A stretch of 47,120 bases of DNA from Trueperaceae bacterium (GTDB lineage Bacteria; Deinococcota; Deinococci; Deinococcales; Trueperaceae): the NCBI GenBank assembly GCA_020431825.1, contig JAGQHN010000029.1, forward strand, positions 1 to 47,120, written 5' to 3'. Shown one piece after another: positions 17,164-25,361 of the stretch (positions within the stretch are counted from its first letter, which is position 1; each line of letters begins with the position of its first letter). The notes under the pieces were generated by a model. The model made no database searches. It was not told the DNA's origin and saw only the letters and a list, made by a program, of their open reading frames with translations. A program made the translations under genes and the position numbers.

Positions 17164-17899
17164 GTCAGTCTGGCAAATTGACCTTGGCAATGCCAACGTC
17201 TATCTCCTTAAGGGAAAACAGGGACTCATCCTGATTGATACGGCAACGCATGGCTCTCTGAGAAGGCTCGAGCGTAAATTAAAGCAACAGAGCATTGTGC
17301 TTCAAGACATTAAGCATATTCTCATTACGCATGCTCATGTAGATCATGTGGGTGGCCTCAAAGAGATTCAGGCAGCAACGCAGGCAGAGGTCTGGGCACA
17401 CAAATTTGAAGCAAGCATTATTCGAGGTGAAACAGCAGTTGAGCTGCCTTCTCCTGATAGCCTGAGTCAACAAGATAAGCTTATCGGCAAGATGATTGGG
17501 CTTATGGTCGGCAAACGCCAGGACACGGCACCCGTACACCATGAGCTTGAAGCAGGTCAGTCCTTGCACGAGCTCTTTGATGGGCTCGAGCTGCTTCATT
17601 TGCCCGGTCACAGTTGGGGGCACAGCGGCTTTTACCTGGCAAAACAAAAACTCCTGATAGGTGGAGATGTCATGATGCATCTCATGCCCTGGCTTACCAG
17701 ACCTCTGGCTGCTTATACAGCAGATATGGCACAAGCAGACAAAAGCATTAGGCTGGTAAATTCTCTTGGACTTGACGCTCTGGCAGTCGGTCATGGCGCA
17801 GCTATCATGAAAGATGCAGCAACAGCCATTACCCGGCTCAGCCAAAAAATTACGAAGCGTAAGCCCTCTGCTTATACCGCAAAAGCAAGGCACAAATGA
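17147..17899 (+). CDS. MBL-fold metallo-hydrolase
   Basis: A 250-residue metallo-beta-lactamase-fold hydrolase. The metal motif H-x-H-x-D-H is at residues 62-67 (THAHVDHVGG). The third histidine lies in LPGHSWGHSGFYL, the bridging Asp in LLIGGDVMMH, and the last His in LAVGHGAAI. These features match the glyoxalase-II/lactonase-like branch, whose substrates range from thioesters to lactones; which one cannot be read here. No signal peptide. It overlaps the 2TM gene upstream and the ABA4-like gene downstream (ATGA, 17896-17899), forming a tight three-gene unit. Confidence 0.88.
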   Translation: MKQLTESVWQIDLGNANVYLLKGKQGLILIDTATHGSLRRLERKLKQQSIVLQDIKHILITHAHVDHVGGLKEIQAATQAEVWAHKFEASIIRGETAVELPSPDSLSQQDKLIGKMIGLMVGKRQDTAPVHHELEAGQSLHELFDGLELLHLPGHSWGHSGFYLAKQKLLIGGDVMMHLMPWLTRPLAAYTADMAQADKSIRLVNSLGLDALAVGHGAAIMKDAATAITRLSQKITKRKPSAYTAKARHK

Positions 17900-18318
17900 G
17901 TACAATTTTTGCACTAAGCAGTCTTTTGGTCATGCCCTTTTGGTTCCTGATGATCTTCTTACCCCGGTGGAGATGGACGAAGCGCTTGCTTGCTTCTGTG
18001 TGGGTCAGTGCTCTGGCAGCAGTGCTTTATACGGCACTGGTTTTGCCACAAATTGCCCAAGTGCTTCCGGCTGTGCTAAACCCCAATCTTGCCGAGATTG
18101 CCTCCCTTTTAAGCACAGAACGAGGGGCGACCATCGCCTGGGTACACTTTTTGGCCTTTGATCTATTTGTAGGTAGATGGGTTTACCTGGATAGTCAAAA
18201 CCGTCAGCTCTCAAGCTGGCTGATCTCTCCTACTTTATTTTTTGTTCTGATGCTTGGGCCTTTTGGTTTTGTACTCTACCTGTTTATTAGACAGTTCCGA
18301 TCTGCACCCGCCAGATAA
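17896..18318 (+). CDS. ABA4-like membrane protein (DUF4281)
   Basis: A 140-residue membrane protein with four hydrophobic spans. The central AWVHFLAFDLFVGRWVYLDS followed by LMLGPFGFVLYLFIR is the hallmark of the DUF4281/ABA4-like family (PF14108). Plant ABA4 is needed for neoxanthin formation; the bacterial members are uncharacterised, though a link to carotenoid or isoprenoid chemistry is tempting in a possibly pigmented Deinococcota. It overlaps the MBL hydrolase gene by 4 nt and ends the rightward unit; the next gene is convergent. The 118-nt spacer after it shows no clear terminator. Confidence 0.8.
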   Translation: MSTIFALSSLLVMPFWFLMIFLPRWRWTKRLLASVWVSALAAVLYTALVLPQIAQVLPAVLNPNLAEIASLLSTERGATIAWVHFLAFDLFVGRWVYLDSQNRQLSSWLISPTLFFVLMLGPFGFVLYLFIRQFRSAPAR

Positions 18319-18436
18319 TCAGGGCCATAAGCCCACTCATGATGCCCTATCTCCAGCAACATAAAAGGCCAAGACATAATCGCCAAAAGCTATTGCAAGG
18401 CTTACCCGAAAAATTCAGTAGACAATGGGTGGTCAA

Positions 18437-19540
18437 TTAGCCAATCAGGTCTCCTGGCATAGCTGCAAAAGTTACTTCTGTATATCCAAATGCTTCTGGC
18501 CCTACAACCTTAAGGGCTGCCACGCTTTTGAGTTCCCTTGGGGCTGGCATACCTAAAACAGCCACCCTTAAGCCATAACGCAGCATTTCGGTACCAATCG
18601 GTTCACCGTCTTCAAGGCTCACTATGCAAATGAGATCAGGCACTGTGCAAACGACTTCGCCGTTATGCCAGGCCACCAGATTTTCATTTTGAAAAACAAT
18701 TTCCATCTGGTCGTTAGGATCACCAAAGGCGGCGAGTTTAAGTTTACCTCTGGCAAAACCCTGAGTGGTGCGTCTTTCAACATCGGTGATTTTGCCTCTA
18801 AATAAAACACGACCATGACCTAAGGCAGCAATGTCATCCGAGGGCTCGAGCCCCCTTTTCCTGGCCTTCAACACCGCATCGCCCATATCTCTGGCGAGCG
18901 TAAGCGTATCTCTGATAATGGTCTCTTTTAGCTCTTTCCCCTTAAGCATAGGCATTGCTAGCGATGCACTACCCCCCATTTCAATGGTTAAGCTGCGCGC
19001 ATAAGCCTCAACCCGGTACATCGAATCTGCCTGATGCAAGATGGAAACATTGCCGTGAACATCACTTAAGGCCATCGGTGTAAGAGACAAGCCTGCAATG
19101 GCAAAGGTGTCCATTTGCAGTTCAGGAAAGGCGCGCCCCATGCCGTCCCCATCAACGACGGGCAGGCCCATTTGCAGGGCGCAAATAATGGGGCGAAGCG
19201 CATTGGAACCACCAATTTCACCAATCACAAGAGCAAACATCTTTTGACCGGCATGACTTTCTAAGGCCCGAACAGCATTCTGGTATTCATCCCCTTTAGG
19301 GAATTTTTCAATGCCCACCGTCGGCGCACCCATGCCACCAATCGCTACAGTGAGAGCGTCATCCGGGACATCATCTACCTGGATGACCGGGATGCTACCG
19401 CCACGCTTTTTCAGTTCATGCTCGAGCCAGACTCGGCCAATATAGGTATTACCGCCACCGCCCGTGCCCAAAATGCCAGCGCCTATCGCCAGCGCATGCG
19501 TATCTGCCAGCGTTACTTCTTGCAGGGATGATCTAGCCAT
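18437..19540 (-). CDS. DUF917 / S-methyl-thiohydantoin desulfurase family protein (type I)
   Basis: A 367-residue protein with both halves of the family (PF06032 N-domain, then the C-domain). It has the Gly-rich loop GAGILGTGGGGNTYIG near residue 22, GEIGGSNALRPI, the signature VDGDGMGRAFPELQM, and the C-terminal VPDLICIVSLEDGEPIGTE and LRYGLRVAVLGMPAPRELK. A family member has been linked to removal of methanethiol from S-methyl thiohydantoin; the reaction of this copy is unproven. It is closest to the copy at 23267-24370 (same length, VTLAD start, same C-terminus) and differs from the two 359-residue copies. Last gene of the leftward operon; it overlaps the upstream copy by 8 nt, with GAGGAG before its ATG. 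Confidence 0.9.
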   Translation of the reverse strand: MARSSLQEVTLADTHALAIGAGILGTGGGGNTYIGRVWLEHELKKRGGSIPVIQVDDVPDDALTVAIGGMGAPTVGIEKFPKGDEYQNAVRALESHAGQKMFALVIGEIGGSNALRPIICALQMGLPVVDGDGMGRAFPELQMDTFAIAGLSLTPMALSDVHGNVSILHQADSMYRVEAYARSLTIEMGGSASLAMPMLKGKELKETIIRDTLTLARDMGDAVLKARKRGLEPSDDIAALGHGRVLFRGKITDVERRTTQGFARGKLKLAAFGDPNDQMEIVFQNENLVAWHNGEVVCTVPDLICIVSLEDGEPIGTEMLRYGLRVAVLGMPAPRELKSVAALKVVGPEAFGYTEVTFAAMPGDLIG

Positions 19541-20612
19541 AGCGCTCCTCTACCGGAACATAGTCAATGTCATAGCCAAAAACCCGCGGGTGAACCAGCT
19601 CGAGCGCCTTGGGCTCGCGCCAGGCCGGGTGACAGGGCAGGCCAATCACAGCAACCCGCATACCGTAGCGTAAATGCTCAGTGGTAATTGGCTCAGCCGT
19701 ATCCACATCTAAAACCGTAATCAAATCAGGGGCCGTTACCAGATACTCCCCTGCCTTGCTAAAAGCCAGATTTTCATTTTGAAAATGCAGGGTGTGGCTT
19801 GCACCGCCGTACTCATCAAAACCCTCGAGCTTGGCCTCACCCAGATTCCAGCCTCCTTTAACACGTCGGTTGACATCAGTTAGTTTGCCCTTAAAGAGCA
19901 GGAATGCTCCAACACTTTTGCACAGTGCCGCAACTGGACTTTCTTCCTCGAGCCTTGCCTGACGGATGCTCTGACCTATTTTTTCAGCCAGACTAATCGT
20001 TCCGGGAATGCCTGCTTTTTTAATCTCTTTCACTGTTGCCGAGTAAAGCGCAATCATAGACATGGCGCCCATATGCACTACCAGTGTCCGCGCAAACGTC
20101 TCAGTCCACTTGTTGTTAATGGTTTCCATGAGGATGGTGTTACCCCGCTCATCAGACATGGCAAAAGGCGTAGCGGTAATGCCGTGGGCAGTAAATAACG
20201 TCATTTGAATTTCAGGAAAAGCGCGCCCCATACCATCAGCGTCAATCATTGGTAAACGGAGGCGCGCCGCCACATACATCGGCATGATGCTGTTTAAGCC
20301 ACCAGCTTCTATGCTCATGGTGGCTTTGGGGGTTTTACCCATGTACTTGCCCAGCGCTTCAAAGGCGCGAATCATGTCGTCACCGGCAGGCAGTTTTTCC
20401 ACTAAGACAACTGGCGCACCCATACCCGCAGCAGGTACAATCAAATCATCATCGTCAAGTTCATCAAGGGTATAAAGCTCGACTGGGCCATAGGTACGCA
20501 CGGCTTCTCTGGCCATAACTTTGCCAATATAGGGGTCTCCCCCACCACCCGTACCTAAAACGGCTGCACCGAGGGCAATGTCTTCTATGGCTTCTTCGCT
20601 TAAAAGTCGCAT
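19533..20612 (-). CDS. DUF917 / S-methyl-thiohydantoin desulfurase family protein (type II)
   Basis: A 359-residue family member with GAAVLGTGGGGDPYIGK, SIEAGGLNSIMPMYVAARL, IDADGMGRAFPEIQM and the C-terminal APDLITVLDVDTAEPITTE. It ends FGYDIDYVPVEERYG. It aligns without gaps with the neighbour at 20616-21695 and by eye about two thirds of residues are identical, so the pair arose by tandem duplication. Differences cluster around residues 128 (IDADGMG here, VDCDGMG there) and 215-240. The start ATG follows the preceding stop after 3 nt with no good ribosome site, so it is probably translated by coupling. Two type I plus two type II copies could form mixed complexes. Confidence 0.9.
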   Translation of the reverse strand: MRLLSEEAIEDIALGAAVLGTGGGGDPYIGKVMAREAVRTYGPVELYTLDELDDDDLIVPAAGMGAPVVLVEKLPAGDDMIRAFEALGKYMGKTPKATMSIEAGGLNSIMPMYVAARLRLPMIDADGMGRAFPEIQMTLFTAHGITATPFAMSDERGNTILMETINNKWTETFARTLVVHMGAMSMIALYSATVKEIKKAGIPGTISLAEKIGQSIRQARLEEESPVAALCKSVGAFLLFKGKLTDVNRRVKGGWNLGEAKLEGFDEYGGASHTLHFQNENLAFSKAGEYLVTAPDLITVLDVDTAEPITTEHLRYGMRVAVIGLPCHPAWREPKALELVHPRVFGYDIDYVPVEERYG

Positions 20613-20615
20613 GGT

Positions 20616-21695
20616 TTAACCGTAGCGCTCTTCTACCGGAACATAATCCACGTCATAACCAAAGTAACGTGGACCAACCAGCTCGAGCCCTTTCTCAGTG
20701 CGCCAGCGCTTATCGCAAGGAATGCCAATGACTGCCACCCGGTAACCGTAGCGCATCGCCTCGGTAGTAATAGGTTCACCCGTATCAATATCTAAAATGG
20801 TTATAAGGTCAGGTACAGAAACCGCAACTTTCCCATCGATGGTAGCGGCCAAGTGCTCATTTTGAAAGTTGATCTCGAGCTTTTGACCACTATAGTCATC
20901 AATACCTTCGATAAAAGCATCTCCCTTGGCAAAGCCTGCCTCGGTGCGCCTTGCAACATCAGAGATTTTTCCCTTAAAGATTTCAAAACCGCCGACGGCC
21001 TCACGTACGGTTTTAACCGGGTCAGCTTCCTGTACTCTGGCACGGCGAATCGTTTTGCCAATCTCTTCGGCAAGGGTGACCGTTCCTTGAACCGCAGCTT
21101 CTTTTAGTTCCTTAACAGTTGCGGCGTAGAGCGCAATCATCGACATTGCACCCATATTCACCGTAACGCTGCGAGCAAAGGTTTCGGTCCATTTGTTGCC
21201 CACCGTTTCCATCAGAACGGTATTGCCCCGCTCATCGGACATGGCAAAAGGCGTTGAGGAAATGCCATAAATCGAATGAGTCACCATTTGCAGTTCTGGA
21301 AACGCGCGGCCCATGCCATCACAATCGACAAAAGGCAAGCGTAGCCTTGCAGCAACATAGAGAGGAACAACTGAGTTTAACCCTCCAGCCTCGATGCTCA
21401 TGGTTGCCTTTATCGGTTTGCCAATATATTTACCTACCGACTTAAAGGCATTGATAATGTCATCTCCATTGGGCATTTTTTCAACCATCACGGTGGGCGC
21501 ACCCATCATGGCAGTTGGCACAATCAAATCATCATCTGAAAGTTCATCAAGGGTATAAAGTTCAACCGGACCATAATCACGAATGGCCTGCCGCGCCATC
21601 AGCTTGCCGATATAGGGGTCTCCACCGCCTCCTGTCCCTAAAACGGCTGCACCGAGGGCAATGTCTTCTATATTTGATTCCGTCAGGATGCGCAT
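20616..21695 (-). CDS. DUF917 / S-methyl-thiohydantoin desulfurase family protein (type II)
   Basis: A 359-residue protein beginning MRILTESNIEDIALGAAVLG, with GTGGGGDPYIGK, SIEAGGLNSVVPLYVAARL, VDCDGMGRAFPELQM and VPDLITILDIDTGEPITTE. Compared with its tandem twin it has Cys in the VDCDGMG motif, which may matter for chemistry. The ATG at 21695 is preceded by AGGAGCTTAAA, lying in the last codons of the HyuA-type gene, whose stop is one nt away. An upstream in-frame ATG would run 90 nt into that gene and is rejected. Transcribed with the ABC transporter and the HyuA-type ATPase. Confidence 0.9.
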   Translation of the reverse strand: MRILTESNIEDIALGAAVLGTGGGGDPYIGKLMARQAIRDYGPVELYTLDELSDDDLIVPTAMMGAPTVMVEKMPNGDDIINAFKSVGKYIGKPIKATMSIEAGGLNSVVPLYVAARLRLPFVDCDGMGRAFPELQMVTHSIYGISSTPFAMSDERGNTVLMETVGNKWTETFARSVTVNMGAMSMIALYAATVKELKEAAVQGTVTLAEEIGKTIRRARVQEADPVKTVREAVGGFEIFKGKISDVARRTEAGFAKGDAFIEGIDDYSGQKLEINFQNEHLAATIDGKVAVSVPDLITILDIDTGEPITTEAMRYGYRVAVIGIPCDKRWRTEKGLELVGPRYFGYDVDYVPVEERYG

Positions 21696-21696
21696 T

Positions 21697-23238
21697 TTAA
21701 GCTCCTGCCAAATCACCCACGGCTTTAACCATAATGCGCGTGGCATTACCGGGCAGGTAGGCAAGGGGCACTTCTTCGACATCAACGATTTCTACTGTTT
21801 CGGCTTTGGCGCCTGCACTCACAGCACGCTCGGTTGCTTCGCGTTTGGCTTGCTCGAGCGCTTCCTCGCGGCTCATTTCAGCCAGTGCAAAGATGCGGTC
21901 GGTTTCGCCGCCCACTTGTGCAATCGCTGCGCCAATGGCATTGGCCACAGCAAAATGCTCAGGTTTAATCATTTCTGAAGCGCCTTCAACCTTGCGCTGA
22001 ATCAGGATGCTGCCCCCGCCTACCACAATCACCGGCATAGCGGTAGCACTCGTTTTCATGCGGTCAACCGCAACATTGACCATCTCTTCAATGCGGTCTT
22101 CAACGGCTTTGGCAAAAACCGCGTCAACATCACTGACTTTTGACTTATCGCCAATATCCTCGTGACCCGCTGCCACAATAATGTCGGTGGTAGTTAGGGT
22201 GTCTCCGCCAAATACTTTGGCCTTGGTGATCAGTTCGTAACCAACACTTTGCGGCCCCACTTTTAGAGGCTCAGCCTCGACCAGTGACCCACCCCCAAGT
22301 CCAATCGACAGGGTATCTGGCATACGGAAGTTAGTACGCACCCCACCAATATCAACGGCCATGGCCGCCACTCTCGGGAAACCCTGCTGCAAGACCCCGA
22401 CATCGGTCGTGGTACCACCAACGTCCACGACAATCGCATCTTTAAGCCCACTTAAAAAAGCCGCGCCGCGCATGCTGTTGGTAGGACCAGAAGCAAAGGT
22501 TAGGACCGGGTAATCGGCGGCAAAATCAGCATTCATTAACGTGCCATCATTTTGGCTGATAAAAAAGGGCGCAGTAATGTTCATGTCGCGGAGTGCCTGT
22601 TTAAAGCCACTAACGGTTTTTACCGCCAGCTCGCGCAAACAGGCGTTCATAATGGCGGCATTTTCCCGCTCCAAGAGACCAATGCGCCCAATGGTACTCG
22701 ACAGAGTGATATTGGCATCGGGGATGACTTCTTTAACAATCTCAGCGGTTTTTTCTTCAAAGACCGCATTCACCGGGGAAAAGACTGAAGATATCGCAAT
22801 GGCGTTTAGACCTTTGGCTTTAATCTGCTCTGCAATACCACGAATTTCGTCAGGGTCAAAGGCAGAAATTTCGCGGCCATCAAACTCGTGTCCACCGTGG
22901 GCAAGATAGTAGTTACGACCGATCGTTTCAGCCAGATCATCGGGCCAGTCCACCATAGGCGGTAAGCAAACCGTAGCGGGTAAACCCAGTCGAATGCAAG
23001 CGGTAGGGGTTAAGCGCCTGCGCTCAACCACGGCATTGGTAAAGTGCGTGGTGCCAATCATGACGCCATCAAGTTTAGAAACATCAAGCTGGGTTGCTTC
23101 AATAATGGTTTTCAGCGCCTTGGTAATGCCTTCTGAGACATTTTGCGTGGTAGGGCTTTTGGTTGAACTGATAACCTTTGTGCCGTCCATCAGTACGGCG
23201 TCTGTGTTGGTACCACCAACATCTATTCCTATTCTCAC
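21697..23238 (-). CDS. Short HyuA-type hydantoinase/oxoprolinase ATPase
   Basis: A 513-residue ATPase of the hydantoinase A/5-oxoprolinase family (actin-like fold). Phosphate loop 1 is DVGGTNTDAVLMDG at residues 5-18, the substrate-side region has GTTHFTNAVVERR, and phosphate loop 2 is VVDVGGTTTDVGVL (about 264-277), followed by IGLGGGSLVEAEPL and VVGGGSILI. It lacks the C-terminal barrel of the full-length HyuA at 31113-33152 (679 residues) and has no HyuB beside it. Instead it sits between DUF917 genes, a pairing that suggests a DUF917 protein takes the place of the HyuB partner (inference). Starts with GTG at 23238 behind AAGGAGG. No missing nucleotide motif. Confidence 0.9.
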   Translation of the reverse strand: MRIGIDVGGTNTDAVLMDGTKVISSTKSPTTQNVSEGITKALKTIIEATQLDVSKLDGVMIGTTHFTNAVVERRRLTPTACIRLGLPATVCLPPMVDWPDDLAETIGRNYYLAHGGHEFDGREISAFDPDEIRGIAEQIKAKGLNAIAISSVFSPVNAVFEEKTAEIVKEVIPDANITLSSTIGRIGLLERENAAIMNACLRELAVKTVSGFKQALRDMNITAPFFISQNDGTLMNADFAADYPVLTFASGPTNSMRGAAFLSGLKDAIVVDVGGTTTDVGVLQQGFPRVAAMAVDIGGVRTNFRMPDTLSIGLGGGSLVEAEPLKVGPQSVGYELITKAKVFGGDTLTTTDIIVAAGHEDIGDKSKVSDVDAVFAKAVEDRIEEMVNVAVDRMKTSATAMPVIVVGGGSILIQRKVEGASEMIKPEHFAVANAIGAAIAQVGGETDRIFALAEMSREEALEQAKREATERAVSAGAKAETVEIVDVEEVPLAYLPGNATRIMVKAVGDLAGA

Positions 23239-23266
23239 TTTGTTCCTCCTTGGATAAACTTGTTTA

Positions 23267-24370
23267 TTACATTAAAGGAATACCAATGCTTTCGCCGGCT
23301 AAGGGCTGAAAGGCAACGTCATAGCCAAAGGCTTTTGGGCCAACAAATTTAAGGGCACTTGGGGTTTTCAAACCTGCGGGCGCAGGTACCGCTAAAACCG
23401 CGACTCTCATGCCGTAACGCAGTAATTCGGTTGAAATGGGTTCGCCACTTTCTAAGTCAACGATGCAGATGAGATCAGGCACTGTCGCAACTACCTCACC
23501 GTTGATATAAGCAATCAGAAATTCATTTTGAAACTCAATAAAGAGCTTGTCACGGGTTTGGCTAAAACTCTCCATGTTTAGGCTGCCACGGGCAAAGCCT
23601 CGGCTGATACGCCTATGAACATCGGTGAGTTTGCCCCTGAATAAAACTTTGCCTGAAAGCATATCGGCAATCACCTGCGGAATATCATCGGAACCTGCCT
23701 GCTGAGACTCGAGCACCCGTTTACCCAGCGCATGTGCCAGGCTCAAGGTATAGGGAATACAGGTCGCCTTAAACTGTTTGCCTGTCATAAGGACACCTAC
23801 CAGACCTGCGGTTGCCCCCATACTGGTTGCCTGCACTCTAGCCAAGCGCTCAGCCCAGATTGCGTCTTTGGTCTGCGGAAAAAGCACGCTGTTTTCGCCA
23901 GCATCAACCATGACAAATGGCGCAACTTTGGCATCTCCATTAAAGAGATAAGAGGCCATTTGCAACTCTGGAAAAGCGCGGCCCATACCGTCACCATCAA
24001 GGGTAGGGATGCCTGCTTGAAGCCCTGCGACCAGCGGCCCCATCGAATTACTTCCGCCAATCTCAGCAATGGCGATGGCATCTAGCTTTTGTCCAATATG
24101 GTCTTCTAAAAGGCGCAGCGCACGCAGAAGTTCGGTGCCTTCATGAATTTTTTCAATGCTGGCGGTTGGTGCGCCAATAAAACCAGCCACGGCAACCCTT
24201 GCCTCATCGTTTAGTGCTTCGGGTTGCCAGACGGTTTGTGGCCCTAACTGCTTGATCACTTCGCGCAGGTGCAAGCTGCCCTGATAGGGGCTGCCACCAC
24301 CCCCCGTTCCTAAAATGCCCGCGCCAATGGCAATTGGCTCAATATCGGCGAGTGTGACTTCTTTAAGCAT
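23267..24370 (-). CDS. DUF917 / S-methyl-thiohydantoin desulfurase family protein (type I)
   Basis: A 367-residue family member, first of the four to be transcribed. It shows GAGILGTGGGGSPYQG, AEIGGSNSMGPLVAGLQAGI, LDGDGMGRAFPELQM and VPDLICIVDLESGEPISTE, ending GYDVAFQPLAGESIGIPLM. It pairs with the copy at 18437-19540. I place the start at ATG 24370, where GGAG lies seven nt upstream and the gene overlaps the ATPase stop by 8 nt. A longer frame reaching to 24634 lies wholly inside the ATPase gene and is rejected. A 28-nt gap separates it from the HyuA-type gene downstream. Confidence 0.9.
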   Translation of the reverse strand: MLKEVTLADIEPIAIGAGILGTGGGGSPYQGSLHLREVIKQLGPQTVWQPEALNDEARVAVAGFIGAPTASIEKIHEGTELLRALRLLEDHIGQKLDAIAIAEIGGSNSMGPLVAGLQAGIPTLDGDGMGRAFPELQMASYLFNGDAKVAPFVMVDAGENSVLFPQTKDAIWAERLARVQATSMGATAGLVGVLMTGKQFKATCIPYTLSLAHALGKRVLESQQAGSDDIPQVIADMLSGKVLFRGKLTDVHRRISRGFARGSLNMESFSQTRDKLFIEFQNEFLIAYINGEVVATVPDLICIVDLESGEPISTELLRYGMRVAVLAVPAPAGLKTPSALKFVGPKAFGYDVAFQPLAGESIGIPLM

Positions 24371-25361
24371 GGTGTTCTCCAGAAGGATGTGAATGGGTAG
24401 TATGTAAATGACAGGCAACATAGTGACCTGCGTCAGTGGCAATAAGCGGAGGCTCTTTGGTTTCACAGGCCGCAATCTTTGGAGCATGACAGCGCCCGGC
24501 AAAGGGGCAACCCTGCCTGGGTCTGGCTGAAGTGGCGTCACCCTTGAGCAAAATTTGTTCTTTTTTATCCTCTGGGTCAGGCTCGGGAATCGCGGAAATG
24601 AGTGCCTGTGTATAAGGGTGTTTGGGCGCTTCAAAAATAGTTTTCACACTGGCTATTTCGACAATCTTGCCCAGATAAAGCAGCGCCACTTCATCGCATA
24701 GATAACGCACCACCCCAAGATCATGCGAAATAAACACATAGGTCAAATCAAAATCATCTTGCAGTTGCTGTAAAAGATTTAAAACCTGCGCCTGCACGGA
24801 AACGTCAAGTGCAGAAGTCGGTTCATCCAGAATAATAAGTTTTGGGTTCACCGCCAGCGCTCTGGCAATGCCCACACGCTGCTGCTGCCCGCCCGAAAAC
24901 TCATGGGGAAAACGGTGGTAGTGCTCTTCTTTTAGACCGACCACGTTAAGAAGCTCTAAAACGCGTTGCTGCGCCTGATACCCCCCCATTTTCTGATGAA
25001 TCCAGAGGGGTTCAGCAATAATCTGCCCAATGGTCATACGGCTATTTAGCGAAGCTGCCGGAGACTGGTAAATCATCTGAATGTCGCTGCGCCGCTGCTG
25101 CATGACTTTTCGGGGCAGGTGACTGATATCTTCTCCGTCAAAGAGAATCTTGCCTTCGGTAGGCTCGAGTAAACGAATAGCACACTTTCCTATAGTCGTT
25201 TTGCCCGACCCCGATTCTCCTACCAACCCTAACGTTTTACCTTTAGGAACCGTAAAACTTACATCGTCAACCGCTTTAAAATAGCTCGTCTTCTGGTTAA
25301 ATAGGCCAGAGCGCTGCGGAAAATATTTTTTAAGACCTTTGACTTCTAATAAGGGCGTCAT
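24363..25361 (-). CDS. dppF: Peptide/opine-type ABC transporter ATPase (DppF/OppF-like)
   Basis: A 332-residue ATPase that powers the permease pair encoded next to it. Walker A is GESGSGKTTI (about residues 49-58), the signature is FSGGQQQRVGIARAL, and Walker B is LIILDEPTSALD, followed by FISHDLGVV. The C-terminal oligopeptide-transporter extension has the cysteine pattern CPFAGRCHAPKIAACE. The KYFPQRSGLF start is typical of the OppF branch. Overlaps the DppD-like gene upstream by 4 nt and the DUF917 gene downstream by 8 nt, so transport and catabolism are tightly linked. It may also serve the second permease set at 38598-40498, which has no ATPases. Confidence 0.93.
   Translation of the reverse strand: MTPLLEVKGLKKYFPQRSGLFNQKTSYFKAVDDVSFTVPKGKTLGLVGESGSGKTTIGKCAIRLLEPTEGKILFDGEDISHLPRKVMQQRRSDIQMIYQSPAASLNSRMTIGQIIAEPLWIHQKMGGYQAQQRVLELLNVVGLKEEHYHRFPHEFSGGQQQRVGIARALAVNPKLIILDEPTSALDVSVQAQVLNLLQQLQDDFDLTYVFISHDLGVVRYLCDEVALLYLGKIVEIASVKTIFEAPKHPYTQALISAIPEPDPEDKKEQILLKGDATSARPRQGCPFAGRCHAPKIAACETKEPPLIATDAGHYVACHLHTTHSHPSGEHHA

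Noticed and set aside
17279..17914. 211-codon minus-strand frame over the MBL hydrolase gene
   Set aside because: It mirrors a gene with a complete metal-binding motif; its product is Cys-rich and resembles nothing known.
21696..21785. N-terminal extension of the DUF917 gene at 20616
   Set aside because: The extra 30 codons overlap the conserved end of the HyuA-type gene; ATG 21695 has AGGAG upstream.
24371..24634. N-terminal extension of the first DUF917 gene
   Set aside because: The extra 88 codons lie wholly inside the DppF-like ATPase gene; the conserved protein starts at ATG 24370 behind its own ribosome site.
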